Of a stretch of DNA of 64,000 nt, positions 47,823 through 61,653 are shown piece by piece (within the stretch, counting starts at the first letter, position 1; every line of letters starts with the position of its first letter). The DNA comes from Arabidopsis thaliana. Taxonomy: Eukaryota; Streptophyta; Magnoliopsida; Brassicales; Brassicaceae. Location: contig NC_003075.7 of assembly GCF_000001735.4 (NCBI RefSeq), positions 6,387,001 through 6,451,000 of the forward strand, given 5' to 3'. The translations under genes and the position numbers were made by a program. Under the pieces are notes generated by a model. It was not told where the DNA came from, made no database searches, and was given only the letters and a program-made list of their open reading frames with translations.

Positions 47823-50389
47823 GCTTTGAAAGATTTTTATAAAGCTGTTACTACGTTTTAAGAAGAAGAACAAGAAAGATAGCCACCTTAAGAAATAAAA
47901 ACCAAACTCAGAAACCGAATCTTATAAAAAGCAAAGACAACACACACATAGAGAGATATGCCTACGTTAACACTGAACAAAGACTGATTCTCAAAGCTAA
48001 GGTTGTGAATAAAAAGAGAAAAGAAGTTGGAATGAAGATGATGGGTTTGGTTAGTCTTTGAGCTTATGTTATATTTATATGTGTTTGTGTTTTATATAGA
48101 AAAGAGATTATTATGCATTGAACCCAAAAAAATGAATTATAAGAAAAAAAAGTCAACTCCAATATCTTATTGCTTTTATATAACAGCTTCATTCATCTAC
48201 TGACTCTCTTTTTGAGATTTTGTTGAACTGCTAAAGTCACCGGTGCTTTTGTCACAGGCAGATTCGTTACCGTTGGATCTAAGTAATTCTCTCCGTGTGT
48301 GACGGTTAGGAATTGCACATGCGCGGTGAGGGCATCACTCATTCGCCACCCCACGACCCTCCAATAATTGAATATAAAATTTCTCTTAAGTCTAGGGAAG
48401 AGCGTTTGATTCGTGTAACAATATTTAAATAGAACCAATTTCATTTTTTTTTTCATATATAAAATTAACTTAAATTTAAGTGTATATCAAATATATATAT
48501 ATATATATATATATTTATTTATTTAATATTCTTCACACTGATTTTTTTTCATTTTATTTGATATTTTCAATTTTTTATTATTTTAAAGTAATATTTTTTT
48601 ATCTGTACAATTTGTTTTATTATTGATGCGATAATATTTAGTTAAAAATAATTTTTGTATTAAATAAAAAAGGAAATGACTTTTAATTTTGTGCCAAAAT
48701 CTTAAACATCACTTATATTAAAACATAGGATAGGAAATAGGTGTTTGAGTTAAAAAAGAATTATCTTAACTAAATTTTATAATACAAGATATAACTAGTT
48801 TAGACTAACTTAAATGACTTTTTTGTCCAAAAAAAGAAAAGAAAATAAGAGATTAACTTAAATGACCTAAAGCAATCACCTTAGACATAAGTTGGCCCTT
48901 TGTGTAAGTCTAGTGAAGAAGCATTGAAAATTGACAATATTACTATCAAATAATTGACCTAAAGCAATTGCTTTAGACATAAGTTCGCTTTATCTAAATT
49001 CTTTTCAATGGGATTTTCGTCGCGATGATTCTACAATGTAAAACAGGTCCAACATAACTTAGGTCCGCAATATTTTGCAAAACTGGCATTCGATGACATG
49101 AGTAAATCTCTTGTGCTATTTCTCACGATTAAGATTTTCTTAGTTGGCCAAATGAAAACGTGTTAGTGGCTTGATTTTTTAGATTTGACATAGTTGATGG
49201 CAAAAAATAATGGATTTTCTGTGTTAAAAAGGTATTTAATGCTGTAGAATATGAAGTTTAATTCGAATAAAAGAAGTTTAATTCAAAATATATTGTGACA
49301 TGATATCACATTTTATAAATATAATTGATTAACACTACTTGCAAAATGAGATATCATACAAAAAACATTAATTACACCCCTTTCTCTAATAAGTTAACAT
49401 ACTTAACTAAATCTATGATGACAAAAGAATACATACAATATTGTGGTATACCATATACACACAAATGACATTGTGTCACTTTGCTTATTATTCTCTTACA
49501 TTAGGTACCCCAAAAAAAATGCAATTTGTACAATGCACTCTGTTTTTTTGAACAAAATAAAAGATGAAGATATATCTCTTTAATTTATTCCTATGACCTC
49601 CCCCTCTTTCCTCGTAGGTTCTTTTCTTTTTCTTTTTGTGTGTACAATTATACCGTATAATATCAAAGTGAATGATTATTCCGAAACGTGGGGAGGAGCT
49701 TCGTGAGTTGTATTATGATAATAAACAAAAAGGAGATTTGTCAAAACTCAAAGTGATTATTGTTTAGTTCTATTCAACATAAAGCAAAGCAACTATACTT
49801 GTTCCATTGATTGTGATTATTGGAATTAAATCAAATTATTAATTAAGGGTTTAATTTTTTTTATCAAAAAGGGTTTAATTACTTTAGTTACTTTAACTAG
49901 ACATACAAAAAGAGATTCCTCAGACCGTCTAAATTAGCCTATTTTAGGGTAAATTTCAGACAATTGGAAAAGTAATTTAGTGGCAGGGAATGCTTGCTTT
50001 CGAATTCACCTTTCCTCGTCTTGAATCTTGATTGATGTAATTTTTTCCTTAATTATTGTTCATTAAATGCTTGCTATTGCCAGAGAGAGAGGAATCATCC
50101 TTCGTAGAGTTCATTTTTTTTTTTGCTTGTTTGATTCCTTTCGCATGTAGTACATGCAAGTGGAACATTCGAATAGAACCTCGATTATAAAACAAATAAA
50201 ATAATACTTTTATAGTTGTGTTCATAAATTATGGTCTATAATTTTTTTATTTAAAAAAACTGTACATGAAGGACAAGTTTGGCAGTTAGCTCCGATATAG
50301 TTCTTAGAAGCAAATCTAGCCTCAATGGCTGTTGATATACATTATCATCCGAGTATTAAACCGATAAGATAAAATGATTTCGGATATCA
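47823..50389. other. NIP5;1 promoter side and gene-free DNA
   Basis: TTATATTTATATG at about 48068-48080 (plus strand) is a possible TATA region for NIP5;1. An AT-dinucleotide run lies at about 48490-48513. Two similar stretches at about 48861-48896 and 48957-48991 share GACCTAAAGCAAT and TTAGACATAAGTT; the second contains an 18-bp palindrome. The minus-strand open frame 48193-48456 has no recognisable protein. Confidence 0.4.
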
Positions 50390-50800
50390 GTGTTATATTG
50401 ATGGTTTTTGGAAAGAAAATAACTTTTTCGTTGGATTATGATGGTTTTGTGCTTATCCAACCGATGGAACGCATGATATGGAAACTGCAAATGTTCGAAG
50501 AAGCTTAACATCACTACATGCAGAGGTAGAAACAGTAGTTTCGGTGATGAAATGTATGATCGACCAAGAGAAGCGAGAAATAGTTTTCCATACAGATAAC
50601 TTAGATATGGTGAAAATCGCTTGCATGGTTGATAGGAAGCGATTCAAAACAATATGAAAGAGTTTGATTCATTTTCTTTATTTTGATTTCTGAAAATGCA
50701 AATGCAAAAACGGATAATCTAGCACGGAAATATTTTATACAACCACATTTTATCATCTATGTGAACAATATTTTTCAATATTGCTTTTGTTTGAGTCAAT
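50390..50800 (+). pseudogene. RNase H-like domain fragment of a LINE-type retroelement
   Basis: The plus-strand frame around 50470-50680 reads ...METANVRRSLTSLHAEVETVVSVMKCM... then ...EIVFHTDNLDMVKIA... That fits the plant RVT_3/RNase H pattern: SPLHAE..A...A..CM......V.F.TD..D+V. After two stops the next bases still give 'KCKCKN....STEIF', like the usual 'R..N..AD.LA+'. Key acidic residues Glu (HAE) and Asp (TD) remain, but the N-terminal 'DGSW' strand is gone. Decayed. Confidence 0.6.
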
Positions 50801-53800
50801 CTAATACAGTATATTTGTTGCAAACAAAAAAAAAAACTGTACATACAAATTAGGGATTTATTAGTTTTCTAAAAGTATAACTTCATCCAACATGTATTTT
50901 TAAATAAACCCTTTATAAAAAAATGTATATCTTAAAATATTTTTCTGAAACTTACAAATAGTTACGTTTGAAACGGTCCTTCATGTAGAGATCAAAACTA
51001 AACCAATAAATTTGCGTACTGTTAGCTAATATGGAGTGAAATGTGTAGGTTAATTTAATTCGGTCATGTAACTTATGAAATAAACTTATAAACTATATTC
51101 CATAATTTTTTTTAATAAACTTTAATATTACTTATATAGAAACGGGTTTGAACGCAACTTTTAAATGTATGTGTCAGATAGAGAAAACGGATTCATGCTT
51201 TAAACTGTTATTAATATTTTAAATATGTATAAATTAATATTATAACATTTCACATACGTAAATGTAATAAAAAGTGATACTTATGTAAATGTATTTATCT
51301 TCTTCAATAATTGTTTTTCTAAATTTTATTACATAATGAATAAATATTATGTCACTACACAAGTTAAAAAATAGATTTCTATTTTAAATGAAGCTTCTAA
51401 AAACCAAATTTCAAAATTTTCACATCGGAAACTTTTTTTCTTTTTCTTAAAGCTCATATCAGTCATATGGAAACCTATTCTTTGACTTGCCAATATTTTA
51501 AACAAGTATCTTCGCCGACCTGTATCCGGTCATTCGCATCCATGTTTAGCAGCTAGTGAGCTACCATGACCACTTGCCACTTCTTGCCATTATTGATGAC
51601 CACCATTAACAATTATAGTAAATCGTCTAGCCGAAACTATAGAAATATATGTCATCAATAGCTATATATAATATATAACTAATCCGCTGATTAGAAATCA
51701 ATCAAATGGGTTCAATGTCTTTTACTGTTTTAGAGACATAAGAAATTCATCTTTACCTGAAAACTCTTTTGTTGTTTTGCAATCGAAAACACCAACCTCT
51801 ATTATTAGGTTAATTATAGGCCATTTGCAAAGAAAGAAAAAATGCTAATTAAGTATGTCATACAGTAATATTCAATGACCATATGTTATTATAAACCCTT
51901 GCATGATACATTAAATTATACTAAGATATTAATTGAATAATGGAAATAATTGCATGATCTCTGTTCCGGATGTTGTTTTATAGTAACAATTTACATAAGT
52001 TTGAATATTTTTTTTTAAAAAAAAGTAATGGAATAATGAAATAATTGCATGAGCTCTGTTTGGGTGTTGTTTTATAGTAATTAGATTGGATTATTTTTTT
52101 TCGTTCATAAGTCACTATTGGCTTTGTTTTCGTGCTAAGTGATTTGGAGATATATATTTTTGTGATGAATTTAGTATATGACCAAAATCTAACCCAAAAC
52201 AACAAGAGTATGACTCAAAAAAACTTTCAAGAATATTTTTTTTTTTCCTGTTATTTTTTTCTTAAAAAATGGCTACTACCTGTTATAAATACAAGAGTAA
52301 AATCGTAGGGACTGAGTACCAAAAGAAAGTGCTCGAAGAATGGTTACTTAGAAAAGAAGTCTAATTAATAAGCAATGTTACAAAACAGTAACAACCACGC
52401 ATCGAACAAACCATTAACTATGAATGAGAAGCACACGGGATTACAAATAAAAAGGAATTTTGAATTTTCATATGTCACTTGAATTGGCTAGAAAAATACA
52501 TCACCTCTATTTGAGGAAATATTTCTAATTTATATGCAACGTTACAACTTACAAATGGTAACCACGAGTGGAACAAAAAAGTTGAAATGAGAGAACAGTA
52601 GAATGAAATATTATTATCCTGTAATTTCACATTCATGATTGATTCCACTTACCTAAACCTTTGCGGATATAAAATTTGAATTAGTGATAAACTATATTTT
52701 GGTGCGGTCCATAAAATAGAAATCCAAAAGACAAGTTTCCCATACCATAAAGGTCGAGACATACAAAAGTCACTTCAGACATAATGATGTGATGACTTTG
52801 TCTATTTTCTCAACCATCCAAAATGGCCGTGAGAATTGAGACCCCTCTTGACCTTACATCACATTTATTCACTATTTAATCCAACTCCATTCAATATGAT
52901 TCTCTATTCAATTATTCAACTCTTCGTTCATTTTCCCTACTCGCATGCATCTCTGTCTTTTTGACTTAGAACCAACCTATTGGGGTTCCTATTTTATCAA
53001 ATCATAGCTTTTTGATCAAGTATCGAATTATACTATTTTCTCCATTTTAGCATCACAAAAACTTGCAATTTTCTTTGCTGTGATATATGAACTAATGATT
53101 CTTAAGACACTAATTAACAAGTCAAGAAATGAGCCTATCATTTAGGTTGAGCCATTCTCTTAGAGAACTCACAACTAAAAATTACGTTTAACTACACATG
53201 AGACTATATTACCGTACATAAAATAAAGTTTCGTGTATTTATAGTCTCAAAATCACTAGTTTCTCACTATACTGGTTCATGTTAATCTTATAGCGTGCCA
53301 CATGGGCGCGGTTAACTCCGATCAACCCGTGGACCTTTGAACCTGGCCCACTTAAACTAAGAAGTAAGAACCATGGGTGTTAGATAATCTGGGAGGTTGT
53401 TCCACAAAAAAGGTTGATCTCACAACCCACAAGGTGTTTAAAAGCTAAATCAACCAGGTACATTGTCGTGCATGTGTGTCATTACCAAAAAGGCCATCAT
53501 GTTGATGGAGACGAGTAGGACCCGAGATTTTTGGTAAGATTCCAAATGCAATCCCGCGAAAAAGTCGTCAAAGAACAGAAACATAGACAAATGAGAAGAC
53601 ATTAGTCACACATAAGACATATATGCACACATCTAGTCAAAATTGATGTGTCGTCGAAATTATTGAGTCTAAACAATACAACTAATTTGAGTATTTAAAA
53701 AAATCAGCTTACTCTCTACTTGTTCATCAAGAATAGAGTTTGGCAAACGAAGAATCATTTCAACTATTGTTCAATAAGACAAAGTTAGTGATTATCCTTC

Positions 53801-54948
53801 AACTAAAAAGTTAGTGACTATCGTTCAACTAAAGCAAAAATGAAAAAAAAAAAATCTCAATTTCAGAATCCAAAAGCTAGAATAAGAGGTTCAAAATAAA
53901 GACCACCAAATTTGAAATTTAATCATCGAAAGAGAGACAGACGCAACTAGAATTGACTATTAGCAAACTAACAAACAATTTTACATATGTTTCATTCCTA
54001 AATAATACTGTTCAAAGTAAAACCTAATATAATGTGCATGGTTTTATATGGTTTTAGTTTGTATTCGGATTATAATCAAATATCATTTTAGTTTTTGTTT
54101 TATTTTAAAATGTTCTTCTTTTTGTTTTGTGTTCTGGTTTGGTTCATATTCAAATTCTGTGATTCGAATTGAGATAAACATTTTCATTTGAACCATATCA
54201 ATATATAGTTTGGTTTGATTCGAATCATATCGCTTTCTGCGGATTTAACACCCTAGAGTAGACACTATAATCTTGAAGATAGTGTCATATAGTCATATCC
54301 TCCCTTCAAGATAGACAAAGCACCATGTTCAAAGGAAACTGAAGAGCGCAACTCTTTTAAACAAGCCCATATCTTCCTTTTTTTTTTGTCAACAAGAAGC
54401 CCATACATTCATTCATTCAAAAAAAAAAAAAGGGAAAAGAAGCCCATAAGCTCACTTTCAAGGAAACTTCACAATGGTGTTTTGGGCTTTCTCTTCCTGA
54501 CTTTAGTTTCAAACTTCAGTTTTTTTTAGCTTATTACAGTTATTTCTCCTAGAAAGGCCTTTGATTGCTGTGTTACTGTATCTTGAAGGAATTGAGAATC
54601 AGAACCTTTGAAATTGCACTACAAGTCACATAAACTTTGCTTCATATTCACAATGACATGCTTCTGCTTTAAGCTTTACTTTACATTACATTGACATGAA
54701 CAGAACTTCTCTTTCTCTCTAAGATTTCAAGACAAAACAACAATCAAAATTACATTTCCTAGGAAATGTTGATGAATGATAATTAGACAAAATGTTATTT
54801 CCTGCTTCTATTCACAAAACAAAACAAGAGTATTTACATGGTTATTCTTCTTGCTGGTTTTCCAAGAAACTCCTAAATGCACACCAACTTTACAGTGTCG
54901 TTCACGCAGCCTTACCACACTACAACAAAAACCATCGACACCGATAAC
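50801..54948. other. Gene-poor intergenic region
   Basis: About 4.1 kb without a supported gene. 53285-53470 is notably less AT-rich and holds 'GGGCGCGGTTAACTCC' and 'GATCTCACAACCCACAAGG', possibly transposon debris. 54030-54260 is T-rich degenerate sequence with repeated 'GGTTT', 'GATTCGAAT' and 'TTTGGTT' motifs. 51969-52090 holds two near copies of 'AATAATTGCATGA(T/G)CTCTGTT'. Confidence 0.4.
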
Positions 54949-56161
54949 TCACACTCCTTTACCGCAACCGAGGAAACTCAATGATGGTATTTCCTTTATA
55001 AGAGTATCCGCTACTTGAGCAGCCGAAGGTCTTAGAGATAGCTTGCTACTGATACAGACCGCAGCAACACTCAACATTGTCTTGACCTCATCGATATCAA
55101 GACTATCCCTTAACAACCTCGGGTCCAAGAACTGTCTGACCTTGTCCTCTGAAATGTCTACACTCGAATCCAAAATCTCATTCATAAGTGGAGCAGCTAT
55201 ATGCACCAGCATCTCACCTCTCTCAGCAGAAAACGCTTCTTTTCCTGAAACCAACTCAAGAACCACAACTCCAAACCCATACATATCCATCTTCTTCGAA
55301 GCAATCCCGGTTCTTAAATAATGAGGGTCTGTGTAACCTGGAGATCCCACCATCTTCACTTGTCTAGATCTAGGCGACATCGTAGGAGGCTGAACCATCG
55401 AAGAGAACCCGACTTTAGCTGACCCGAAATCGCAAAGCTTGCAATCAAAGTTTTTGTCTAGAAGAACGTTGGAAGATTTGATGTCCCCGTGCACTATCTG
55501 CGGGCTACATTTCTCATGAATATGTTCAATAGCTTGAACTAACTGTAACGCAATCGCTACACGGTTCCTCCATTGCAAGACTTGCTTGCTATTGCTTTGG
55601 AGCTTCTCTTGTAGATTTCCTTGAGGAAGATACTCAAGAAGAAGAGCACCATTTTCCTCTGAAATACAAAGAAGCAGAACATAAGTCTATATGCAAATAT
55701 ATCAAACAACTTGATAAAACAAATAAAGATCAAAACTTTGATTAAGACAAACTTAATCACTAAAATTGGCTTAATCAAGACAACAACACAATTGACCAGA
55801 CACCAAATATTTGCAGAATCTATGAGATTTCAGAAGTAGTACCTGAATCATCGAAATAGCCAAGAAGCTTGACAATGTTAGGATGTTGAAGACGAAGCAA
55901 AATATCAAGCTCAAGTCTAAAGACTTGATAAAGACGGTGACTACTAACATGAACCTTGAGAGCCGCTTTATCAGAGCCAGAGAAGCGAGCCATGTAGATA
56001 CTGCTATAGCCACCAGAACCAATCAATCTAGAGAAATTGGAAGTGAGAGTTTCAACATCATCCCAGCTGTTATAACAAGTCACACCAGATCCTTGACTTG
56101 TGGGTTTGTCGGTGATCGTCTTGGAGACATCAAATCTAACACAATTCAAGAAACAAGCCAT
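54949..56161 (-). CDS. Receptor-like cytoplasmic protein kinase
   Basis: Two exons, 56161-55843 and 55658-54949, give 342 residues, with no signal peptide or membrane helix. The kinase domain starts at about residue 37. It has a Gly loop GSGGYSSIY (48-56), catalytic Lys69 (AALKV), alphaC Glu84, an HGD catalytic loop (163-165; [10 protein letters not shown], non-RD), DFG (183-185), and [10 protein letters not shown] in place of the APE region. The substrate is unknown. The N-terminus MACFLNC has Cys residues that could be acylated. The HGD loop, with Gly for Arg, places it among the non-RD cytoplasmic kinases. Start is the ATG before ACFLN; the frame is open further up (to 56203) but that part looks like leader. 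From memory AT4G10390. Confidence 0.9.
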
Positions 56162-59100
56162 TATAAAAACAGAGCAAAAACAGAGCAGAACAGAGCAAAG
56201 CAAAGAAAGATTGAGTCTTTATTTGATTCTAGGGTTAAGATTGATAGAAGAAAATGGGTTTGATTAGGGTTTTGTAAAAAATGTAACAGCAGACAGAGGA
56301 AGAACAAGGGGATCGAAGAAAGTTATGGATTTGGAGACATTGAGATTGTTGGATTTGTAAAGAAAGAAGAAGGAAAGGTTTTAGACTTTGGATTGGGAGG
56401 CAGAGTTTGACCGATTATTTAATAATAAAGCTGCCATTTTCGATGAATGAAACCTTCCTTCGAAGTAGCTAGCTCTCTGACGTTCTAACTACTACTCTTC
56501 TTTCAAGTTTTGTCTCTTTGCTTTTTGGGGCTAAGCAAAACATTTAACACATTTGTTTTTGCTTTTCAATCAGGGAAAAGCAGTAGAAAATAGTTAAATA
56601 TGAAAAGCGATTATTAATGTCACGTCCTTCATATATGACAATTTTGTTTTTATTATTTTTTCCGAAACTAAAACTCGCTCATTTTAAAGTAAGAATGTAT
56701 TTATTTTGAAATGAGAAAGTATATTAGGGTATCTTCGACAAGAACCCTAACTTTAAAAGTGACACATCTTCAAAATAAGAGTTTGAGAGTCACTTGTTCT
56801 AATAGTGCATCCTCAAATCCATTTATTTGCATTTTGTATAATGGTTTTCAATATTAATAATTAATTATAATGAGAAACTTTCATAAATATTTATAAATCA
56901 TTATGTGATATAATAATTTTCTTAAAAAGTGATATGATAACATAAAATTACATATCTATAATTATAAACGAAACATAAAATATATCATAAAATTATATCT
57001 AAAATACCAAATCATATATATAACTAGTATTTCCGCAGAGCCCACATAAATTTGCTCAATGTAAATAGTTTTTAATGTTATGTAATATTCTTATACATTA
57101 CTAATTTTAATTCTAATCTACTGTATTTATTAGAATTTATATGTGATAATTGAATTTAAAAGGATATATTTGAAATAATTAAATATAATATAATTATTTG
57201 TAAAATACGTAAGTTATTTGAACTAAATATATATATATATATAAGATTTCTAAGGTTTTGAATAGTGCCTCAATTTGAGAGTGTACATTTCAACGGCTAT
57301 GAACTCTCCATGATTGCATACTTGACATGCGGTGGTCGGTGGATAAGGCAAAATATATATATTTAACCATCTTGAGAGAGCCATAGAGCCCATATATATG
57401 AAGAACAATAACATATTTTGTTTAAGCAGATTTTCGTGTAGATTCATTCATATACATAATTTGAAATGTTTTAAGAAAGGCCTTCATCACTCGTTACAGA
57501 TATATCCAATATACAGCATAAATATGCATACGAAGGTGTTTAAAATTTAAACCCAAATAACTTTGCTATCCAAATTAATGTTCACTTTATAAAATTGTGG
57601 ATTTCTTCAAAAATTGTTGGGAAAACGAAAGAAATAAACCGTTTGTTTTTTAATCTAGAGTATTTTTTATTTACTAATCTGATGAATAATTTTACAAATC
57701 TTTAGGTTCAGTTTTTGGGAACCTTCTAAATTTTTTTGTACCATATTTTAAATTTCACACGGTCGGAGAAGAATCATTGTCCCAATAGTTTTCATTTCTC
57801 TTTTAAAAATATACTAAATATTTTAAATAATGTCGTCAAATCATAATCGTTAGATCTTCTGTCGCTTTCTTTGTCTTTTTCTTCAGAGAAAACGTGAAAG
57901 ATGCTATTATAGACCAAGTAACATACTCCATAAACCCTACCAAACACCGACAGTCTAGTCTTAAATTAAATCTCACACACACATACAATAAACAAATAGG
58001 TTTGATGCCAAAAATACATAAACAAAGAGTTTATTGTGACTGGGTCAAGCATTAGGCTTAATAATTGTGGGTCTAAAGGTTAGCCCTGGCCCGATATGTG
58101 ATGTGAAATAAGCAAATTTGTTTTTGACCTTGCATCCACAATTCAAATGCATTATTTTCCATATTAGAACCTTAGCTTAATGCAACATGTGCATAAAGAT
58201 TTCGAATTGGAACAAACATATAAGAGCAAAATACTTAAAACTCAACACCTAATGCGATGGAACGAACTACCAAAGATTGACAGCAAAAACTGCCAAAACC
58301 AACTCATGGTGGTATAGTGAAAGATGTATCCTAAGGTTGGAGATTAAGGTTTAATCACTACGATATCAACATGTTTGCAATTCGCCATGGCACATGATGA
58401 GGCAATAGAGAATCTAGTTATCCACTCGAAATATAATGTCAACGATAAATTCAGCTATACTCTGAAGAGATGCTAACACGCGTTACTAGTAGTTCTCATA
58501 TATACTTGGTCACCATAGCCATCTTAAATGACATTCCAAATGGATATTTTATATCAATAGAAGATAGTCTTCATTTGCTAAAAGCAAAGAACGAAACATA
58601 CCGAAATAGATCTGTTTTGGAGAAGTAAGAATCAACAGCATATAGAATAGATAAGCGAGAGAGAGAAAGAGATATGAGGTTGGGTAAGTATAGAACCTAA
58701 GATCCACATTTAGCATGACACTATACTCTTAGAAACACACCATTTTCAAGACTAAGTTATGTACTTATTTCCTATTGACTTTCATTAAACTACACATGTG
58801 CTTGGTGAGCATATGATTCTAATTTCAACTTATATGTTTGCTCTTTTTGAACTACTTCCAAGACTACACAAATAATGAAATAAAGAACTAGTTGAGGAAA
58901 ATATTATAGATAAATACTTAAGCTTGGGTGGAACTGGCAAGGAACTTCTGCAATGACACATTGTATGATTCAATTTGTATCATACAGCCTTAGAACCTTA
59001 CAAGTTACAAGCATCAAATAAGTTGACCTTAACTTGTCGAATTTGAGAACGAATAGTGTATAAGAAGTGCAAAGAGACGTATGGTCCAAAACAGAACTAG

Positions 59101-59334
59101 TACTCTTTTCTTGTTCACAAAGCATCTCCATTATACTATCGGTATACAACTTCGCTCTGGTGTATCTCCATTATACGTAAACAAGTTTTTTTTTTTATGA
59201 CAGACTAAACCATACGAGCAAGAGAGTAGAAGAACAAGAAATTCGTTATAGGATCTTTGTTGGACAGTCAGACGAGTTTAGATAGGAATTACAATCCTAT
59301 TATATAAATGTAGACATCTTAGAATCTCAAATCC
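56162..59334. other. Intergenic region between kinase and F-box genes
   Basis: The first 350 bp is the kinase leader/promoter (AG-rich on the plus strand). The rest is AT-rich without a supported gene; a short AT run is at 57226-57243. The last 400 bp (58940-59060) resembles 61360-61470, showing that the F-box duplication includes downstream flank. Confidence 0.45.
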
Positions 59335-60715
59335 TCAAGAAAAGTTGAGTTCGCATGTTGATGAAGCTTGGGAAGAAAGTCTCAACTCCGTTATCATCTC
59401 GAGTTTTGTAAACAAACGTGTATCAGATTTGATTGTTGCAGTCCTTAAGCGGCAAGCGTTTTTCAAGATGTAAACCGCAATATCTCTGTCTTGTGGTCTT
59501 CCTAAGTATTTAAACCAAGTGAATTTTTGTAGACTCGACAACATGCATTCAGGAACAATACTCGGTTGATTCCAGGAAAGCATACCAAGATTCTCATGAT
59601 CCTGAGATCAAGCAGAAGAATTAGTTTTTAAAGAACAAAATAATGTAATAGTTAATGGAAGAAACTTACATCCGTTTCGGAGACGAGCATTAGTTCTCGT
59701 AAGTTAGGAGAGTTTTTGAGGAACCAGACGAGGAGATTCGAAGAATACTTGTTCCATAGCGTTAGTTCCTCAAGGTGGTTGAAGATAAAACCTTCACCGT
59801 AACCAACCTGCGGACGATAAAGAAAAGTATTAACAGAGAGTTTTTAAAATGAGATTAAGGACAAGCAGTGGATGGATTGAAATTGATTACCTCAGAGGAT
59901 ATTGCAAGCCGCTTGACAGATGTGATTGATCCGATGAGACTCTTGATATCAGCGAATGGAACATTGATATATGCTTCCCTCAGCTTAGGCATATTCTCAA
60001 TCAAAAAGGTGTGACTATTATCATTACGATCCACAAGTTGGAAAGACAGTAAAGAAGGAGTATCTATGACAAACTCACGACTAGAAGGTGTAGAGAGTGA
60101 TAAACGTTGCAAAGATGGGACAATAACAGTAAGCTTTCCCATATTGTCATGATGAGATAGATTCACTACTAGATCTTCAAGAACAGGGCAATTACATAGA
60201 AGCCGCTGAAGAGATCCTTGCTTGAAGTATCTCACACCTTTCAGTTCCAAAGTTTTCAAAGAGGGAAGACAAACCATTCGAGGAACATCCAAGAGAACCC
60301 CGCCATCGAGTTTCAAGATCACGAGCGATTTGCAGGTATATAAGCTACTTGGCAATATGTTTTGCTTCTCCCCATAGTGAGAACTATAAATCTTCAGCTC
60401 ACGTATGTAGCGAGAAACTGCTACTACAACCCACATTCTGATATCCTCAGGTTTAAAATGCGAATCACTTAACACAAGACGGAAACTTTCTATAACGGGA
60501 GCTCTATGTAATGGCAGATTCCTATCAAGAAAACACTGTAACCTCTTGAATTCAGACTCTGAATAACGTTTACTACCAAACTTAAGTTTAGTCAACCACA
60601 TCCAAAGAAACTCCCATCGTTTCGACAAAATGCTCGTTGACACAGCAACTTTAGTCGGAACAAACGACAGTATCTTAACCAGTACTTCATCAGGTAACCC
60701 ACTGATTCTGTCCAT
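59335..60715 (-). CDS. F-box/RNI-like/FBD protein (upstream copy of tandem pair)
   Basis: Three exons, 60715-59891, 59807-59670 and 59601-59335, give 409 residues. The N-terminal F-box is [20 protein letters not shown]...[13 protein letters not shown] (residues 3-40), the SKP1-binding part of an SCF ubiquitin ligase. The middle holds Leu-rich repeats (e.g. [42 protein letters not shown]). The C-terminal FBD domain has [11 protein letters not shown]...[25 protein letters not shown]. Target protein unknown. It is a recent tandem duplicate of the gene at 61654-63043, with identical exon structure. From memory AT4G10400. Confidence 0.92.
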
Positions 60716-61653
60716 AGTCTTACAACAACCAAGAAAATGTCACCGACCCTGAAAAAGAATACACAATAAAGACTCAAAGGATTTGTCTCAAGCATACCAA
60801 ACAAGTGAAAACAGAAGAACAAGAGACAAACCCTAGAAAGAAGCTCTGGTTTGTTAGGTGATGAGTCTTGTCCAGTGAAATTCAGTGGAGGCTCGATTTA
60901 TTTGTACCGGAACCGGAATCAGAAGGTTAATCAAAAGCGCCTGAAGAACTCTGCGGAAGCATTTCTGGAAACTCTACAACTCTGAAATCGAGAAAAGGAG
61001 AAAATAGAAGAAGGAATCAGAATTTGTAGCGACACTACACTTAACTACTGGCTTTAGGGATTCATTGATACCTATATGGGCCTAGAGAAGTGTTTGATAC
61101 GTAAGTGGGTTGGGCCTCTTTTTCAAGAATCCTACAAAGGAATCTTTGGTAATAATAATGGCTATCATTTTGATGCCTGGCACAACGAGGCAGTAGCTAT
61201 CAGCTCCATACTTTGTAAATTCATGCTAGTTAACCAGGTAAGTGTCAATATTTCAGAATCTTTTTTCACGATTGACTTTAGGTCTGAGCGTGGTATACTG
61301 ATACGGTGTATTTGGCTTTGGAAGAGACTGTGAGAAAAGATAAATGAGATTTTGGAACCTCTGCAATATATCTTTGACACATTGTATGATACAATTTGTA
61401 TCATAGAGCCTTAGACCCTCACAAGTTCTAAGAATCAAATAAGATTAACATTATGTTGTCAAACTTAGGTCTAAGCAACAAGATTGTATATCTCCTAGTT
61501 ATAAACTAGTCTTAAAGTTTTCAGAGATGGAAGAGAAACCACTGCAAGTAGGTAAGACATTCATTACCTGATCTTTGTTGGGCAATCAGACGAGTCTAGA
61601 TGGAACTTATAGAATCCTATTATATAAATGAAAACATTTAATGATTCAAAACC
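60716..61653. other. Spacer between the two F-box genes
   Basis: Holds the promoter of the 59.3-60.7 kb gene and the 3' flank of the other. 61360-61470 duplicates 58940-59060. The plus-strand open frame 61076-61333 has no recognisable protein and lies in sequence absent from the other copy, so it may be an insertion. Confidence 0.45.

Noticed and set aside
48193..48456. 87-codon minus-strand open frame upstream of NIP5;1
   Set aside because: No recognisable motif, no splice partner, and it lies in the probable NIP5;1 promoter region.
61076..61333. 85-codon plus-strand open frame between the F-box genes
   Set aside because: No recognisable protein features and no counterpart in the duplicated copy.
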